NCBI RefSeq assembly: GCF_003063315.1
Contig: NZ_NERV01000001.1
Location: forward strand, 186,001 to 250,000
Length of the DNA stretch: 64,000 nt
Direction of reading: 5' to 3'
Source: Limnohabitans sp. T6-5
GTDB taxonomy: Bacteria; Pseudomonadota; Gammaproteobacteria; Burkholderiales; Burkholderiaceae_C
Position numbers and translations under genes: made by a program. The notes beneath the pieces were generated by a model. The model did not search any database. It saw only the letters and a list, made by a program, of their open reading frames with translations, and was not told the DNA's origin. Shown one piece after another: positions 52,286 to 62,289 of this stretch (the stretch's first letter is position 1; every line of letters begins with the position of its first letter).

Positions 52286-53053
52286 ATGACAGCGAGTTCA
52301 AATTTATCTCGCCTTTGGCTGAGCCTGACCACCTGCGCAGGCGATGTCCGAGAAGGCTTTGTTGAAATTACCCGCCATGGCCTGGCGCTGCTGGGTTTGG
52401 TGGTGGTGGCCGTCACCCTGACATTCGCCACCCGGCCCGACTTGCAGTCATCAGCCAGCGAAGTTCTGATGAGCTGGCTGGAATTGCGCCAGGCCGACAG
52501 CCTGGACATTCCGGAAGTGCGCAACGCGGCCAGCCGCTCCACCGCCACGGCCGTCAAAAACCTGCCCAAAGACCAATTGGCCGTAACCTATTGGCTCAGC
52601 CGCAAATACCGCGTCTCGCCCGAACCGATGGGCGCACTGGTGTCAGAAGCCTGGACAGTCGGTGAACGCAGCCAGATTGCGCCCACACTGATCCTGGCCG
52701 TGATGGCGATTGAGTCGAAATTCAACCCTTTTGCTTCAGGCACTCAAGGTGGGATGGGCTTAATGCAGATCGAACCTCAGGCGCACACTGAGACACTCAA
52801 ACCCTTTGGTGGACGCTTGGCAGCCTTTGATCCGCTGACCAATTTGCGCGTGGGTGCACGCCTGCTGCAAGAATTGCTGCAAAAATCCGACTCCATCGAA
52901 TCGGCTCTGCAAGGCTATGCACTGGCCTCTGGTCAATCGGATGACAACCAATACATCGACCGGGTCTTGACCGAGCAAAAGCAGCTCGACCGTCTGACAA
53001 AAGGCCAGCCCACCGCGGCCATCTCCACCCGATCAGGGCCAGCACAACTTTGA
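52286..53053 (+). CDS. Membrane-anchored lytic transglycosylase (SLT family)
   Basis: 255 residues from ATG 52286, supported by AGAGGA 6 bases upstream; the frame is open much further upstream but crosses the promoter. One membrane anchor (about 33-52, 'LALLGLVVVAVTLTFATRPD'), then the goose-lysozyme-like SLT domain: 'IAPTLILAVMAIESKFNPFA' with the catalytic Glu, 'SGTQGGMGLMQIEPQAHTET' and 'FDPLTNLRVGARLLQELLQK'. Cleaves peptidoglycan glycan strands. Confidence 0.9.
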   Translation: MTASSNLSRLWLSLTTCAGDVREGFVEITRHGLALLGLVVVAVTLTFATRPDLQSSASEVLMSWLELRQADSLDIPEVRNAASRSTATAVKNLPKDQLAVTYWLSRKYRVSPEPMGALVSEAWTVGERSQIAPTLILAVMAIESKFNPFASGTQGGMGLMQIEPQAHTETLKPFGGRLAAFDPLTNLRVGARLLQELLQKSDSIESALQGYALASGQSDDNQYIDRVLTEQKQLDRLTKGQPTAAISTRSGPAQL

Positions 53054-53318
53054 CCAGCCAGCACAAAACGGGCTCGGCTACACTTAAGGGGTGCGCAACT
53101 GGCGATAGGAGCGCTGTCCAGACCCTCAAAACGGACAGCAAACTCTGACGTGGACCGCGGTGCCCCTCCAACAAGGAACCACCCCAAACCACTGGGAAGC
53201 GCGCAACCCGGAACCGGCCGAAAAGGCCCCAACCAGGGTTTTCAGCCGTTCGCCTGGGCAGCCCTTGTCAACAACACCCCTGTTTGAGCCAAGGTTCCAT
53301 CTCTTTTGAAGGACTGCC
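53054..53318. other. Leader region of glyA
   Basis: 265 bases. It contains a perfect hairpin GCTGTCC (53113-53119)/GGACAGC (53133-53139) and a C-rich stretch, ending in a ribosome site GAAGGA (53308-53313). No glycine-riboswitch or other riboswitch core that I know was found. Confidence 0.5.
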
Positions 53319-54578
<1,260 letters not shown>

Positions 54579-54588
54579 GGCCTGAGCC

Positions 54589-55035
54589 ATGAAATGCCCC
54601 TTCTGCGGTCACCTCGAAACCCAAGTGGTGGAGACTCGGCTGGCCGAAGACGGGGGCTTCATCCGGCGTCGCCGCCAGTGCGGCGCCTGTGAAAAACGCT
54701 TCACCACCTACGAAAAGCCCGAAGTGAACTTTCCGGCCATCGTCAAAAAAGACGGTCGCCGCATCGAATACCAGCGCGACAAACTGCGCGCCAGCCTGAA
54801 CCTGGCACTGCGCAAGCGCCCCGTGAGCACCGAGCAGGTCGACGGAGCGATCGAGCGCATCGAAGAAAAACTCCTGGCCATGCCCAGCCGCGAAGTCGCC
54901 TCGCACCGCATTGGCGAGTTGGTCATGCGCGAACTCAAAAAGCTCGACAAAGTGGCCTATGTGCGCTTTGCCAGCGTGTACCGCAGCTTCGAAGACATCG
55001 ACGACTTCAAGACCCTGGTCGACGAAGTCCGCTGA
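54589..55035 (+). CDS. nrdR: Transcriptional repressor NrdR
   Basis: 148 residues. Zinc ribbon '[20 protein letters not shown]' with the second Cys pair '[15 protein letters not shown]', then the ATP-cone domain ('[20 protein letters not shown]', '[20 protein letters not shown]', '[16 protein letters not shown]'). It senses ATP/dATP and represses ribonucleotide reductase genes. Same operon as glyA. Confidence 0.98.
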   Translation: MKCPFCGHLETQVVETRLAEDGGFIRRRRQCGACEKRFTTYEKPEVNFPAIVKKDGRRIEYQRDKLRASLNLALRKRPVSTEQVDGAIERIEEKLLAMPSREVASHRIGELVMRELKKLDKVAYVRFASVYRSFEDIDDFKTLVDEVR

Positions 55036-55038
55036 GTA

Positions 55039-55614
55039 TTACGGGCAGTCCTGCGGGCTGTACTTTTGCAAACGCGGCTTGCCCAAAGCGTTGCTCACCA
55101 CCTGCCAGCCGGCGTCTGAACCCGGCCTGCAAAAGCTCCAGGTGCCCGCCATGAAGGCGCCATTAAGCGTTGCGCTGCGTCCCTCTGCACCGTAAGAAAA
55201 ATAAGCCCGGACCGTGTTGCTCACTGTCAGGCGCATGGCGGTCGGCACAGGCGCATGCACCTCGATCAACACTTCGCCCGGATCAAGCAGCGCGTTGTCG
55301 TTGGCATCGGCAAACACCAGCCAGCCTTGCTGCCATGGGCCTTGGGCATCGCATGCGCTGTCGCTGGCTTTCGCACACAAGGTCACGCGCTGCTGACGGC
55401 GTAAGGCTTCTGAGCGGGCCAAAACCAGACTGTCCAAGAAGCCTTCAGCCTGCGCTTGCAACTGATGCCGCTCACGCACACCCGACAAAGTGGGTGCGGC
55501 CAGGGCCACCAAAATGCCCAGCAGCCCCAGAACCACCAAAGCCTCCAGCAAAGTGAAGCCCTGGGCCCGGCCCGAATGAGCCCGGCTGAGTGTTGAAAAA
55601 GTGGCATGACGCAT
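55039..55614 (-). CDS. GspH/FimT-type minor pseudopilin
   Basis: 191 residues from ATG 55614, with GGGAGG 7 bases upstream. The prepilin site is 'GRAQG|FTLLEALVVLGLLGILVALA' split by the peptidase after Gly, with Glu at +5, then a helix and a beta-rich GspH-like domain with 'RSEALRRQQRVTLCAK' and 'GTWSFCRPGSDAGWQVV'. It primes assembly of type IV pili. Divergent from pilE; its stop is 4 bases from that of nrdR. Confidence 0.9.
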   Translation of the reverse strand: MRHATFSTLSRAHSGRAQGFTLLEALVVLGLLGILVALAAPTLSGVRERHQLQAQAEGFLDSLVLARSEALRRQQRVTLCAKASDSACDAQGPWQQGWLVFADANDNALLDPGEVLIEVHAPVPTAMRLTVSNTVRAYFSYGAEGRSATLNGAFMAGTWSFCRPGSDAGWQVVSNALGKPRLQKYSPQDCP

Positions 55615-55724
55615 CTTGGACCTCCCTGACATCTGGTGCACCACAGCCTCATGCACGATGCGGCGCTTGCCAATTTTTGAATAAAAAGATACAAAAGGCC
55701 ACATAAAAATCAGGGAGACACAGC

Positions 55725-56186
55725 ATGCACACACCCCGCAGCGCCTCAAAGGACCGCCAAGGCCAATCCTATAGAGGATGGACACTCACCGAACTGCTCA
55801 TCAGCCTGGCCTTGATGAGCGTGCTTGCAGCGCTGGCCCTGCCCACTTACCAGCAGCAGCAACGCCAAACCCGGCGCAGCGATGGGCAAGCGGCCTTGAT
55901 CCAACTGCAAATGGACCAGGCACGCTGGCGCAGCACGCACGACAGCCATGCCGACGCGCTCAGCGCCCTGGGCTGGGCCAGCGACCATTCGCCCCAGGGG
56001 CATTACCAAATCAGCATCACCGAAGCCACGCCCGACGGCTACACCCTAGAGGCCTCGGCCCTGAGCGGCCAGGCGGCAGACCGCGACTGCAATCCCTTGC
56101 GCCTGCGCTGGCAAGGCGCGGCCACCGCCGTGTTCAGCGCCAGTGAACACCTGGACAGTGACCCGGCACGCTGCTGGCGACGTTGA
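55725..56186 (+). CDS. PilE-like type IV pilin
   Basis: 153 residues. Prepilin cleavage motif 'RG|WTLTELLISLALMSVLAAL' split after Gly, with Glu5 present but Trp instead of Phe at +1, then 'ALPTYQQQQRQTRRSDGQAA' and a C-terminal region with two Cys ('DRDCNPLRL', 'DPARCWRR') forming the D-loop. First gene of the plus-strand minor pilin operon. Confidence 0.88.
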   Translation: MHTPRSASKDRQGQSYRGWTLTELLISLALMSVLAALALPTYQQQQRQTRRSDGQAALIQLQMDQARWRSTHDSHADALSALGWASDHSPQGHYQISITEATPDGYTLEASALSGQAADRDCNPLRLRWQGAATAVFSASEHLDSDPARCWRR

Positions 56187-56190
56187 CCCC

Positions 56191-56814
56191 ATGGCACCCC
56201 GCTCAGAACGTGGTGAAACCTTGATGGGCCTGCTCGTGGGTTTGTCGGTGGGCTTCGTGGTGCTGACCGCTGGCAGCGCCTTGCTGGCCCACCACCTGCG
56301 CGGTCACCGCATGGCATTGCAAGACAGCCACTTGCACCACGATTTGCGCTCGACAATGGACTGGATGGCGCGCGAACTGCGCAAAGCCCAATACTCGGCC
56401 AAGGCCTGGGAAACGCGTTCACCCACGGAGTGCGCGGACACGTTTTGCGACGGTTTTGAGGACTTCAGCATCGAAGACGACTGGATCGACTTCAGCTACG
56501 ACCGCAACCACAACGGCGAGCAAGACAATGACGAATGCATGGGTTTTCGCTTGTCAGGCACCGAATTGAGTGCCAAACGCTCATGCAGCGCCAGCGGAGA
56601 CTGGCTGGTGATCACCGACCGCGCCAGTCTGGAGATCACCGCACTGAGCTGGCAATTGCACTGTGAGCTGCACCAGGGCTGGCTGCACCGCTCCGTTAAG
56701 TTGGCCATGACGGCGCAATGGCCGGGGGATGCCTCTCGCCAACTCAGCCTGTCGCAAACCGTGCATTTGCGCAACGATCTGCCTGCGCGCATGCAAGCGC
56801 TGTATTGCCCATGA
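56191..56814 (+). CDS. PilW-like minor pilin
   Basis: 207 residues from ATG 56191 (a GTG at 56143 would overlap pilE). 'RSERGETLMGLLVGLSVGFV' matches a PilW start, but the residue five positions after the cleavage Gly is Gly, not the usual Glu. 'MARELRKAQYSAKAW' and 'CADTFCDGFEDFSIEDDW' follow, as in PilW proteins. Position between pilE and pilX supports the call. Confidence 0.82.
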   Translation: MAPRSERGETLMGLLVGLSVGFVVLTAGSALLAHHLRGHRMALQDSHLHHDLRSTMDWMARELRKAQYSAKAWETRSPTECADTFCDGFEDFSIEDDWIDFSYDRNHNGEQDNDECMGFRLSGTELSAKRSCSASGDWLVITDRASLEITALSWQLHCELHQGWLHRSVKLAMTAQWPGDASRQLSLSQTVHLRNDLPARMQALYCP

Positions 56815-58028
56815 CGCCCCGACCTCACTTGGCACAGCAAAACGGCGCCATCACCTTGCTGGTGGCCATCGGCTTGGTGATATTGGCCAGCCTGACCAGC
56901 TTTTACAGCGCACGCAGCGTGCTCATGGACCAGCTGGCCAGCCACAACCACGCCCGCGCCAGCCAGGCCAGACTGGCCGCAGATGCGGCCCTGGCCAGTG
57001 CGCAGGCCACGCTGCCCAGCACAGGCCCCGAGGTCAATGCCCTGTTCAACACCTTGGCAGCCTGCCCTGCAGGTGTGACCGGTCCGCAGTGGCAATGCGC
57101 CCGTCTCAACCCCGCGTCCCACCCGGCCATGCCCCAGGTCCAACTGAGCGCCACGGCCGTGCGCGACCTGGTTCAGTCGCCACATGTGCTGACGGTGCAT
57201 GCCAGCGCCAGCCTCTCCAGCCAAAACAGCCAGGCTCAGGTGCGCGAGAGCCTGTTCACCCCCACGCTGGCCCCCGCCCCCGTTCTGGAGGCACAAGCCG
57301 CAGTGGTGCTCAATGGCTGCGTCAGCGAGGCCACCGGGGCCAGCTTGCGCGTGTGCCCCCTCACCAGCAAAGGCGATGCTTGCAGCGGCACCGCCAAAGG
57401 CCCGGCCGTGCTGACGCATTTTGTGGTGGACACCAACCGCAACGGCATCATCACCAGCGCCGAAAAAACCGCCTGTCTTGCCCTGAGCAGCACCAGCTTG
57501 CCCGGCGGTGGCAGCAAAACCGGGCCCAATGCGGCCGTTGCACGCAGCCCCTGCAGCCGTGCCGCCTGGCACAGTGTGCTGGGCGACATCACTGACGAAC
57601 AATTGCAAGCGTGGTCCACCGCGCAAGCGCGCAACGGTCTGCATGCACAAAGCACCCCCTCCCGCTCGATTTACTGGATCGACAGCCCTGCAGACTGGCT
57701 GCAAAGCGTGGGCACAGCCAGCAGCCCGGTGCTGCTGGTGTTTTCGGCGCAGGCCTGCGCACAGCACTGCCCCCGCATCGCCTCGGGCGTGCGCATCGTC
57801 GGCAGCGTCTTGCTCGACTCAGGCTGCAACGACGAAAAAATGCGCGGCTGGCAGGCCGGGACCATCGAAGGCCAACTGGTCGTCGAATCAGGCCTGCCCG
57901 AATGGCGCACAGGCACGGTGCTGGCACGCCCCGAGGCACGCAACGCCTACATCCTGAACTGGCCCGAAAGCATCGATGCTCGCCAGGTCCAGCGCGTCAA
58001 CGGCAGCTGGAGCGAGGGCGCCCCATGA
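56811..58028 (+). CDS. PilX-like minor pilin, long form
   Basis: 405 residues, longer than ordinary PilX (about 170-200). It starts with 'NGAITLLVAIGLVILASLTS' (a PilX-type membrane start lacking Glu5) and has many Ala/Ser-rich stretches, several Cys pairs ('NTLAACPAG', 'GDACSGTAK', 'QACAQHCPR', 'DSGCNDEK') and a hairpin-rich adhesion-like region. PilX/PilY1 proteins sit at the pilus tip. The extra 200 residues may carry an adhesin function. Overlaps both neighbours by 4 bases. Confidence 0.75.
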   Translation: MTPRPHLAQQNGAITLLVAIGLVILASLTSFYSARSVLMDQLASHNHARASQARLAADAALASAQATLPSTGPEVNALFNTLAACPAGVTGPQWQCARLNPASHPAMPQVQLSATAVRDLVQSPHVLTVHASASLSSQNSQAQVRESLFTPTLAPAPVLEAQAAVVLNGCVSEATGASLRVCPLTSKGDACSGTAKGPAVLTHFVVDTNRNGIITSAEKTACLALSSTSLPGGGSKTGPNAAVARSPCSRAAWHSVLGDITDEQLQAWSTAQARNGLHAQSTPSRSIYWIDSPADWLQSVGTASSPVLLVFSAQACAQHCPRIASGVRIVGSVLLDSGCNDEKMRGWQAGTIEGQLVVESGLPEWRTGTVLARPEARNAYILNWPESIDARQVQRVNGSWSEGAP

Positions 58029-58450
58029 CGCCACGCCCCACTGGCCAAGACGGCATGGCCTTGATCGAAGCCCTGGTCGCATCGGCGATCCTGGGCATCG
58101 GACTGGTGGGTGCCTCGCAATTGACGCTCAAAACCCTGGCCAGCGCCAGCGAAAGCCGCCAACACACCGTGGCCCAACACCTGGCGCAGGAGGCCATGGA
58201 CTGCCTGCGTGCCAACGCGGCACGGTGTCCAGCTCAAGAAAAAATCCAGCTCAATGGCGTCAGCTACACCCGGCAAGCGCGCAGCACATCCCGCAGCAAT
58301 GGCCTGCTCAATGACCTGCAAGTCAGCGTGGAATGGTCCCCCAGCGGGACGGCCTCCGGCACAGCCAGCAGTTCCCCGGCCAGCCAGCGCATCGAATGGC
58401 ACAGCAGCGCCTCGGCTGTGCCCGCCTGGCTTGGCGTATCCTCGCCTTAA
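58025..58450 (+). CDS. PilV-like minor pilin
   Basis: 141 residues from ATG 58025. Prepilin motif 'QDG|MALIEALVASAILGIGLVG' split after Gly, with Glu at +5, then 'LAQEAMDCLRANAARCPAQE' as in PilV. Last of the plus-strand minor pilin genes; ribD starts 85 bases later. Confidence 0.85.
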   Translation: MTPRPTGQDGMALIEALVASAILGIGLVGASQLTLKTLASASESRQHTVAQHLAQEAMDCLRANAARCPAQEKIQLNGVSYTRQARSTSRSNGLLNDLQVSVEWSPSGTASGTASSSPASQRIEWHSSASAVPAWLGVSSP

Positions 58451-58535
58451 TCTTCGTGCGTTCAGTCGCACGCCCCTCCCTGAAACGCCCCATCTGCTGT
58501 CCGCCGTGCCTTCTTCCAACGCTCACCCCGCCCCC

Positions 58536-59639
58536 ATGCAACGCGCCCTTGATTTGGCCCACCAGGCCCTGTGGCTGACCTCACCCAATCCCCGCGTGGG
58601 CTGCGTGATCACCGCAGCCGACGGCACCGTGCTCGGCGAAGGCCGCACCCAGCGTGCAGGCGGCCCGCACGCCGAGATCATGGCGCTGCGCGATGCCGCC
58701 GCACGCGGGCACAGCGTGCAAGGCGCCACTGCCTGGGTCACCCTGGAGCCCTGCGCCCACCAAGGCCGCACCGGGCCGTGCTGCGACGCCCTGGCCGCAG
58801 CAGGCTTGGGTCGCGTGGTTTCGGCCATGACCGACCCCAACCCCAAAGTGGCGGGCCAGGGCATGGCGCGTTTGGGGGCTGCGGGCGTGCACACCGAAAC
58901 GCTGGCCCCCACCTCAGATGAAGCCATGCAAGCCCGTGAACTGAACATCGGCTTTTTCAGCCGCATGGAACGCGGCCTGCCCTGGGTGCGCATGAAGATG
59001 GCCGCCTCGCTGGACGGGCAAACCGCCTTGCAAAACGGCCAAAGCCAATGGATCACCAGCGCCCCCGCCCGCACCGACGGCCACGCCTGGCGCGCCAGAG
59101 CCTGCGCCATCCTGACGGGAATCGGCACCGTGCTCGAAGACGACCCCCTGCTCAATGTGCGCGGTGTGGACGCCCCGCGCCAGCCGCACCTGGTGGTGGT
59201 AGACAGCCGCCTCGACATGCCCCTGAACGCCCAACTGCTGGACACGCAAGGCACGGGCGACCAGGCCCGACAGATCTGGATTTACACAGCCACAACCGAA
59301 CACCTGGACAAACGTGCAGCGCTGACGGCGCGCGGCGTGACCGTGATCGACTGCCCCGGCCCCAGCGGCAAGGTCGATCTGGGGGCCATGCTGCGCGACC
59401 TGGCCCGGCGTGAAATCAACGAACTGCATGTGGAGGCCGGGCACAAGCTCAACGGCTCGTTCATCCGCGAAGGGCTGGTCGACGAATTTCTGGTGTACCT
59501 GGCCCCGCAACTGCTGGGCCCTGGCCAGGGCTTGGCGAATTTGCCTGTGCTGACGGCGCTCAGCGATTCGGTCAAGCTTGCCTTCCATGCTGTGGACCGC
59601 ATCGGTCCGGATTTGCGTTTGCTGCTGCGCCGCGCCTGA
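58536..59639 (+). CDS. ribD: Riboflavin biosynthesis deaminase/reductase RibD
   Basis: 367 residues from ATG 58536 (a GTG at 58506 is possible), the usual length. Deaminase domain: His45-Ala-Glu in 'GGPHAEIMALRDAAARGHS', Cys73 and Cys82 in 'EPCAHQGRTGPCCDALAAAG'. Reductase domain from about residue 150: 'PWVRMKMAASLDGQTALQNG', 'RACAILTGIGTVLEDDPLLN' and 'ELHVEAGHKLNGSFIREGLV'. Catalyses steps 2 and 3 of riboflavin synthesis. Confidence 0.96.
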   Translation: MQRALDLAHQALWLTSPNPRVGCVITAADGTVLGEGRTQRAGGPHAEIMALRDAAARGHSVQGATAWVTLEPCAHQGRTGPCCDALAAAGLGRVVSAMTDPNPKVAGQGMARLGAAGVHTETLAPTSDEAMQARELNIGFFSRMERGLPWVRMKMAASLDGQTALQNGQSQWITSAPARTDGHAWRARACAILTGIGTVLEDDPLLNVRGVDAPRQPHLVVVDSRLDMPLNAQLLDTQGTGDQARQIWIYTATTEHLDKRAALTARGVTVIDCPGPSGKVDLGAMLRDLARREINELHVEAGHKLNGSFIREGLVDEFLVYLAPQLLGPGQGLANLPVLTALSDSVKLAFHAVDRIGPDLRLLLRRA

Positions 59640-59696
59640 CCACTGAGCTCTACAGACGCCTTAAGCTTTGAAATTGACCTCTTCGGCACCGACCCC

Positions 59697-59765
59697 ATGT
59701 CGGGGCTGAAGCCGCCGACCTACAAAGACCACTCTCCCGTAGGTCGGTAGCTTCAGCTCCGACAT
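59697..59765. repeat. GTCGGGGCTGAAGCC palindromic repeat
   Basis: ATGTCGGGGCTGAAGCCGCC with GACCTACAA at left and GTAGGTCGGTAGCTTCAGCT with CCGACAT at right. Confidence 0.88.
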
Positions 59766-59786
59766 TGTTCGCTTCGTTGCAGGCCC

Positions 59787-59855
59787 ATGTCGGGGCTAAA
59801 GCCGCCGACCTACAAAGTCCACTCTCCCGTCGGTCGGTAGCTTCAGCACCGACGT
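59787..59855. repeat. GTCGGGGCTGAAGCC palindromic repeat, tandem copy
   Basis: ATGTCGGGGCTAAAGCCGCC at left and CGGTCGGTAGCTTCAGCACC with GACGT at right; 90 bases from the preceding copy. Confidence 0.88.
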
Positions 59856-59876
59856 TGCTGGCTTTGGCGCAGACCC

Positions 59877-59899
59877 ATGTCGGGGCTGAAGCTGCCCAC
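59877..59899. repeat. Half copy of the GTCGGGGCTGAAGCC element
   Basis: ATGTCGGGGCTGAAGCTGCC, third in the row and lacking its inverted partner. Confidence 0.8.
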
Positions 59900-59972
59900 A
59901 CAGACGTCCAAGCGACAAACTGCACGCGACTGTCAGGGTCAAAATAGCGACACTTTTGCTGGAGACTTTGAA

Positions 59973-61508
59973 TTGAACCTCGCCCATTTGCTGCAACGCC
60001 AAGCGCGCATGAACCCCTTGCACCCCGCCATTTTCAGCGGCTCCGAATGCGTGGCCACACATGCACAGTGGGCGCAGCGCTGTCAGCACTTGGCGGCGCA
60101 GTTTCAAGCCGCAGGTTTGCAGCCGGGCGACCGGGTCGCGCTGTTCATGCGCAACCATGTGCGTTACTTGGAAGTGCTGTTTGCTGCCTGGTGGGCCGGG
60201 CTGGCGGTGGTGCCCATCAACGCCAAACTGCATGTGCGCGAAGCCCAATGGATCATCGACAACGCCCAGGCGCGCTGGGCCTTTGTGACCGCCGACATCA
60301 CGAGCGACACCGGCGAAAACCTGACCGGGCTCGAACGTGTGATCGATGTGGACAGCGCCGAAGCCAATGCGCTGTGGCAGTTGCCAGCATCCCCGCTGGA
60401 TACGCCCATCACCGAACGCCGCGCCGACGACCTGGCCTGGCTGTTCTACACCAGCGGCACCACGGGCAGGCCCAAGGGCGTGATGATCACCCACCGCAAC
60501 CTCATGACCATGGGGCTGGCGTATTTCACCGATGTCGATGCGGTGACGCCGCAAGACTGCATCGCCTACGCCGCGCCCATGTCGCACGGTGCGGGCATTT
60601 ACGCCATTCCCCACCTGATGGCGGGCGCCCGGCACATGGTGCCACCTTCGGGCGGATTCGACCCAGCCGAGCTGTTTGCCCTGGGCCAGCAGCTCGGGCC
60701 GCTGTCGATGTTTGCTGCGCCCACCATCGTCAAGCGATTGGTAGACCATGCCGAGGCGGCAAGCTTGTCGGCGCAAGCGTGCGGGCAGTCTTTCAAAACC
60801 GTGGTCTATGGCGGCGCGCCCATGTACGCGGCCGACATCCAGCGGGCGCTGCGCGTCATGGGGCCGCGTTTTGTGCAGATTTACGGCCAGGGCGAAAGCC
60901 CCATGGTGGGCACCGCCCTGTCACGCCAGCATTTGCAGGACACGGCCCACCCGCGCCATCTGGAACGCCTGGCCTCGGTGGGCGTGGCACAAACGCCGGT
61001 GTGCATCCGCGTGACCGATGCACAAGGCAAAGACCTGCCCCTTGGGGAAGTAGGTGAAGTGCTGATCCTGGGCGACAGCGTCATGGCCGGTTATTGGCGC
61101 AACCCTGAAGCCACGGCCAGCGCGATTCAAAACGGCTGGCTGTTCACCGGCGACATGGGGTGCCTGGGCGCCGACGGCTTTTTGACCTTGAAAGACCGCA
61201 GCAAAGACCTGATCATCAGCGGCGGCTCCAACATCTACCCCCGCGAAATCGAAGAAGTGCTGTTGCACGCGCCGGGCGTGGCCGAAGTGGCCGTGGTGGG
61301 CGCGCCCGATGCCGAATGGGGCGAAGTGGTGGTGGCCTTTGTGGTGCCACACGCAGGCCACACGCTCGACACCGCCGCACTCGATGCGCTGTGCCTGCAA
61401 GAAATCGCCCGCTTCAAGCGGCCCAAGCGCTACGAAGTATTGAGCAGCCTGCCCAAAAACAATTACGGCAAGGTGCTCAAAACCGAGTTGCGTCAGCGGC
61501 TGAGCTGA
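59973..61508 (+). CDS. AMP-forming acyl-CoA synthetase/ligase
   Basis: 511 residues from TTG 59973, chosen because GGAG lies 8 bases upstream; the longer frame runs into a palindromic repeat. AMP-binding core 'LFYTSGTTGRPKGVMITHRN', 'APMSHGAGIYAIPHLMAGAR', 'YGQGESPMVGTALS', 'GWLFTGDMGCLGADGFLTLK', 'DRSKDLIISGGSNIYPREIE' and the catalytic Lys in 'LPKNNYGKVLKTELRQRL'. It activates a carboxylic acid as the CoA ester; chain or aromatic type unknown. The thioesterase downstream is on the other strand. Confidence 0.9.
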   Translation: MNLAHLLQRQARMNPLHPAIFSGSECVATHAQWAQRCQHLAAQFQAAGLQPGDRVALFMRNHVRYLEVLFAAWWAGLAVVPINAKLHVREAQWIIDNAQARWAFVTADITSDTGENLTGLERVIDVDSAEANALWQLPASPLDTPITERRADDLAWLFYTSGTTGRPKGVMITHRNLMTMGLAYFTDVDAVTPQDCIAYAAPMSHGAGIYAIPHLMAGARHMVPPSGGFDPAELFALGQQLGPLSMFAAPTIVKRLVDHAEAASLSAQACGQSFKTVVYGGAPMYAADIQRALRVMGPRFVQIYGQGESPMVGTALSRQHLQDTAHPRHLERLASVGVAQTPVCIRVTDAQGKDLPLGEVGEVLILGDSVMAGYWRNPEATASAIQNGWLFTGDMGCLGADGFLTLKDRSKDLIISGGSNIYPREIEEVLLHAPGVAEVAVVGAPDAEWGEVVVAFVVPHAGHTLDTAALDALCLQEIARFKRPKRYEVLSSLPKNNYGKVLKTELRQRLS

Positions 61509-61527
61509 AGCCGATCAAACGCCCCCC

Positions 61528-61695
61528 ATAGGTCGGCAATCGCCGAGTCCGACATCTTCGATGCACAGCGACAGCCACCACCAGCGTTGTCGCTGTGCAA
61601 GCATCTGTCGGGGTCTTCGACCGCCGACCTACAAATCAGTGCTTGCTCGCAGGTCGACCCAGTCGCCGCGTCCTCGCAGGTCGGCGCTCGCAGCG
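61528..61695. repeat. GTCGGGGTCTTCGACC palindromic repeats, compound
   Basis: An inverted half copy (TAGGTCGGCAATCGCCGAGT) at 61529-61555, then CTGTCGGGGTCTTCGACCGC from 61605, then GCAGGTCG elements to 61695. Confidence 0.75.
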
Positions 61696-61710
61696 TATGA
61701 GCAGCATGGG

Positions 61711-62148
61711 TCAGCAGACAGGCAATGCGGACACCCGTGCCACAAATTCACTGGGCACTGCCGCCACCTTGCGGCTGTCTTGCTCAATGAACACGATGCC
61801 GATCTTGCCACGCGCCACTTCACGGGCCGTGTCCAGGCACTCCATGCGGTAAACGAGGTCAAAGCCGTATTTGTTGTAGTCCTGCGGGATCATGCTCACG
61901 CGCATGGTTTCGCCGTGAAAGCCCTCTGACTTGTATTGGGCCACCATGTCGCCGACGACGATGGGGAAGCCCGCCACATTGCCTTCGGTGTAACCCAGTG
62001 ATTTGAAGAAACGCACCCGCGCTTCGGACACCAGGGTCAGCAACTGTGCGTTGTCCAAATGCCCACCTTGGTTGACGTGGCTGATGTAGATCTGAATGTC
62101 GGTGGCGAAAATGAAACCGTCAGGTAAGGAAAACTGAATGCGGGGCAT
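61711..62148 (-). CDS. Acyl-CoA thioesterase, single hot-dog (4HBT-like)
   Basis: 145 residues. 'FIFATDIQIYISHVNQGGHL' with the conserved Asn/His region, 'DNAQLLTLVSEARVRFFKSL', 'VVGDMVAQYKSEGFHGETMR' and 'VARGKIGIVFIEQDSRKVAA' follow the YbgC/4HBT pattern. It could hydrolyse the products of the ligase next to it. Upstream is the motif AAAACCGTATTTTCACCGGT (62172-62191), shared with 51982-52001. Confidence 0.85.
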   Translation of the reverse strand: MPRIQFSLPDGFIFATDIQIYISHVNQGGHLDNAQLLTLVSEARVRFFKSLGYTEGNVAGFPIVVGDMVAQYKSEGFHGETMRVSMIPQDYNKYGFDLVYRMECLDTAREVARGKIGIVFIEQDSRKVAAVPSEFVARVSALPVC

Positions 62149-62289
62149 AGGAACAAAGTGAAATCGGAATCAAAACCGTATTTTCACCGGTGTGACCACA
62201 GGCCTGTCTCAATCGCTTGCTCAGAGTCCATCGCCCATTTTCAAGATCCAAGCGCGCGCGCCCTGCCAAGGGCGTTCACGCGGCTTCGC

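Larger units (their letters stand above)
59640..59972. other. Intergenic stretch with three GTCGGGGCTGAAGCC elements
   Basis: 333 bases without a gene. Copies at 59697-59765, 59787-59855 and 59877-59899 fill most of it. Confidence 0.85.

Noticed and set aside
53054-53318. Glycine riboswitch before glyA
   Set aside because: The conserved aptamer core could not be found.
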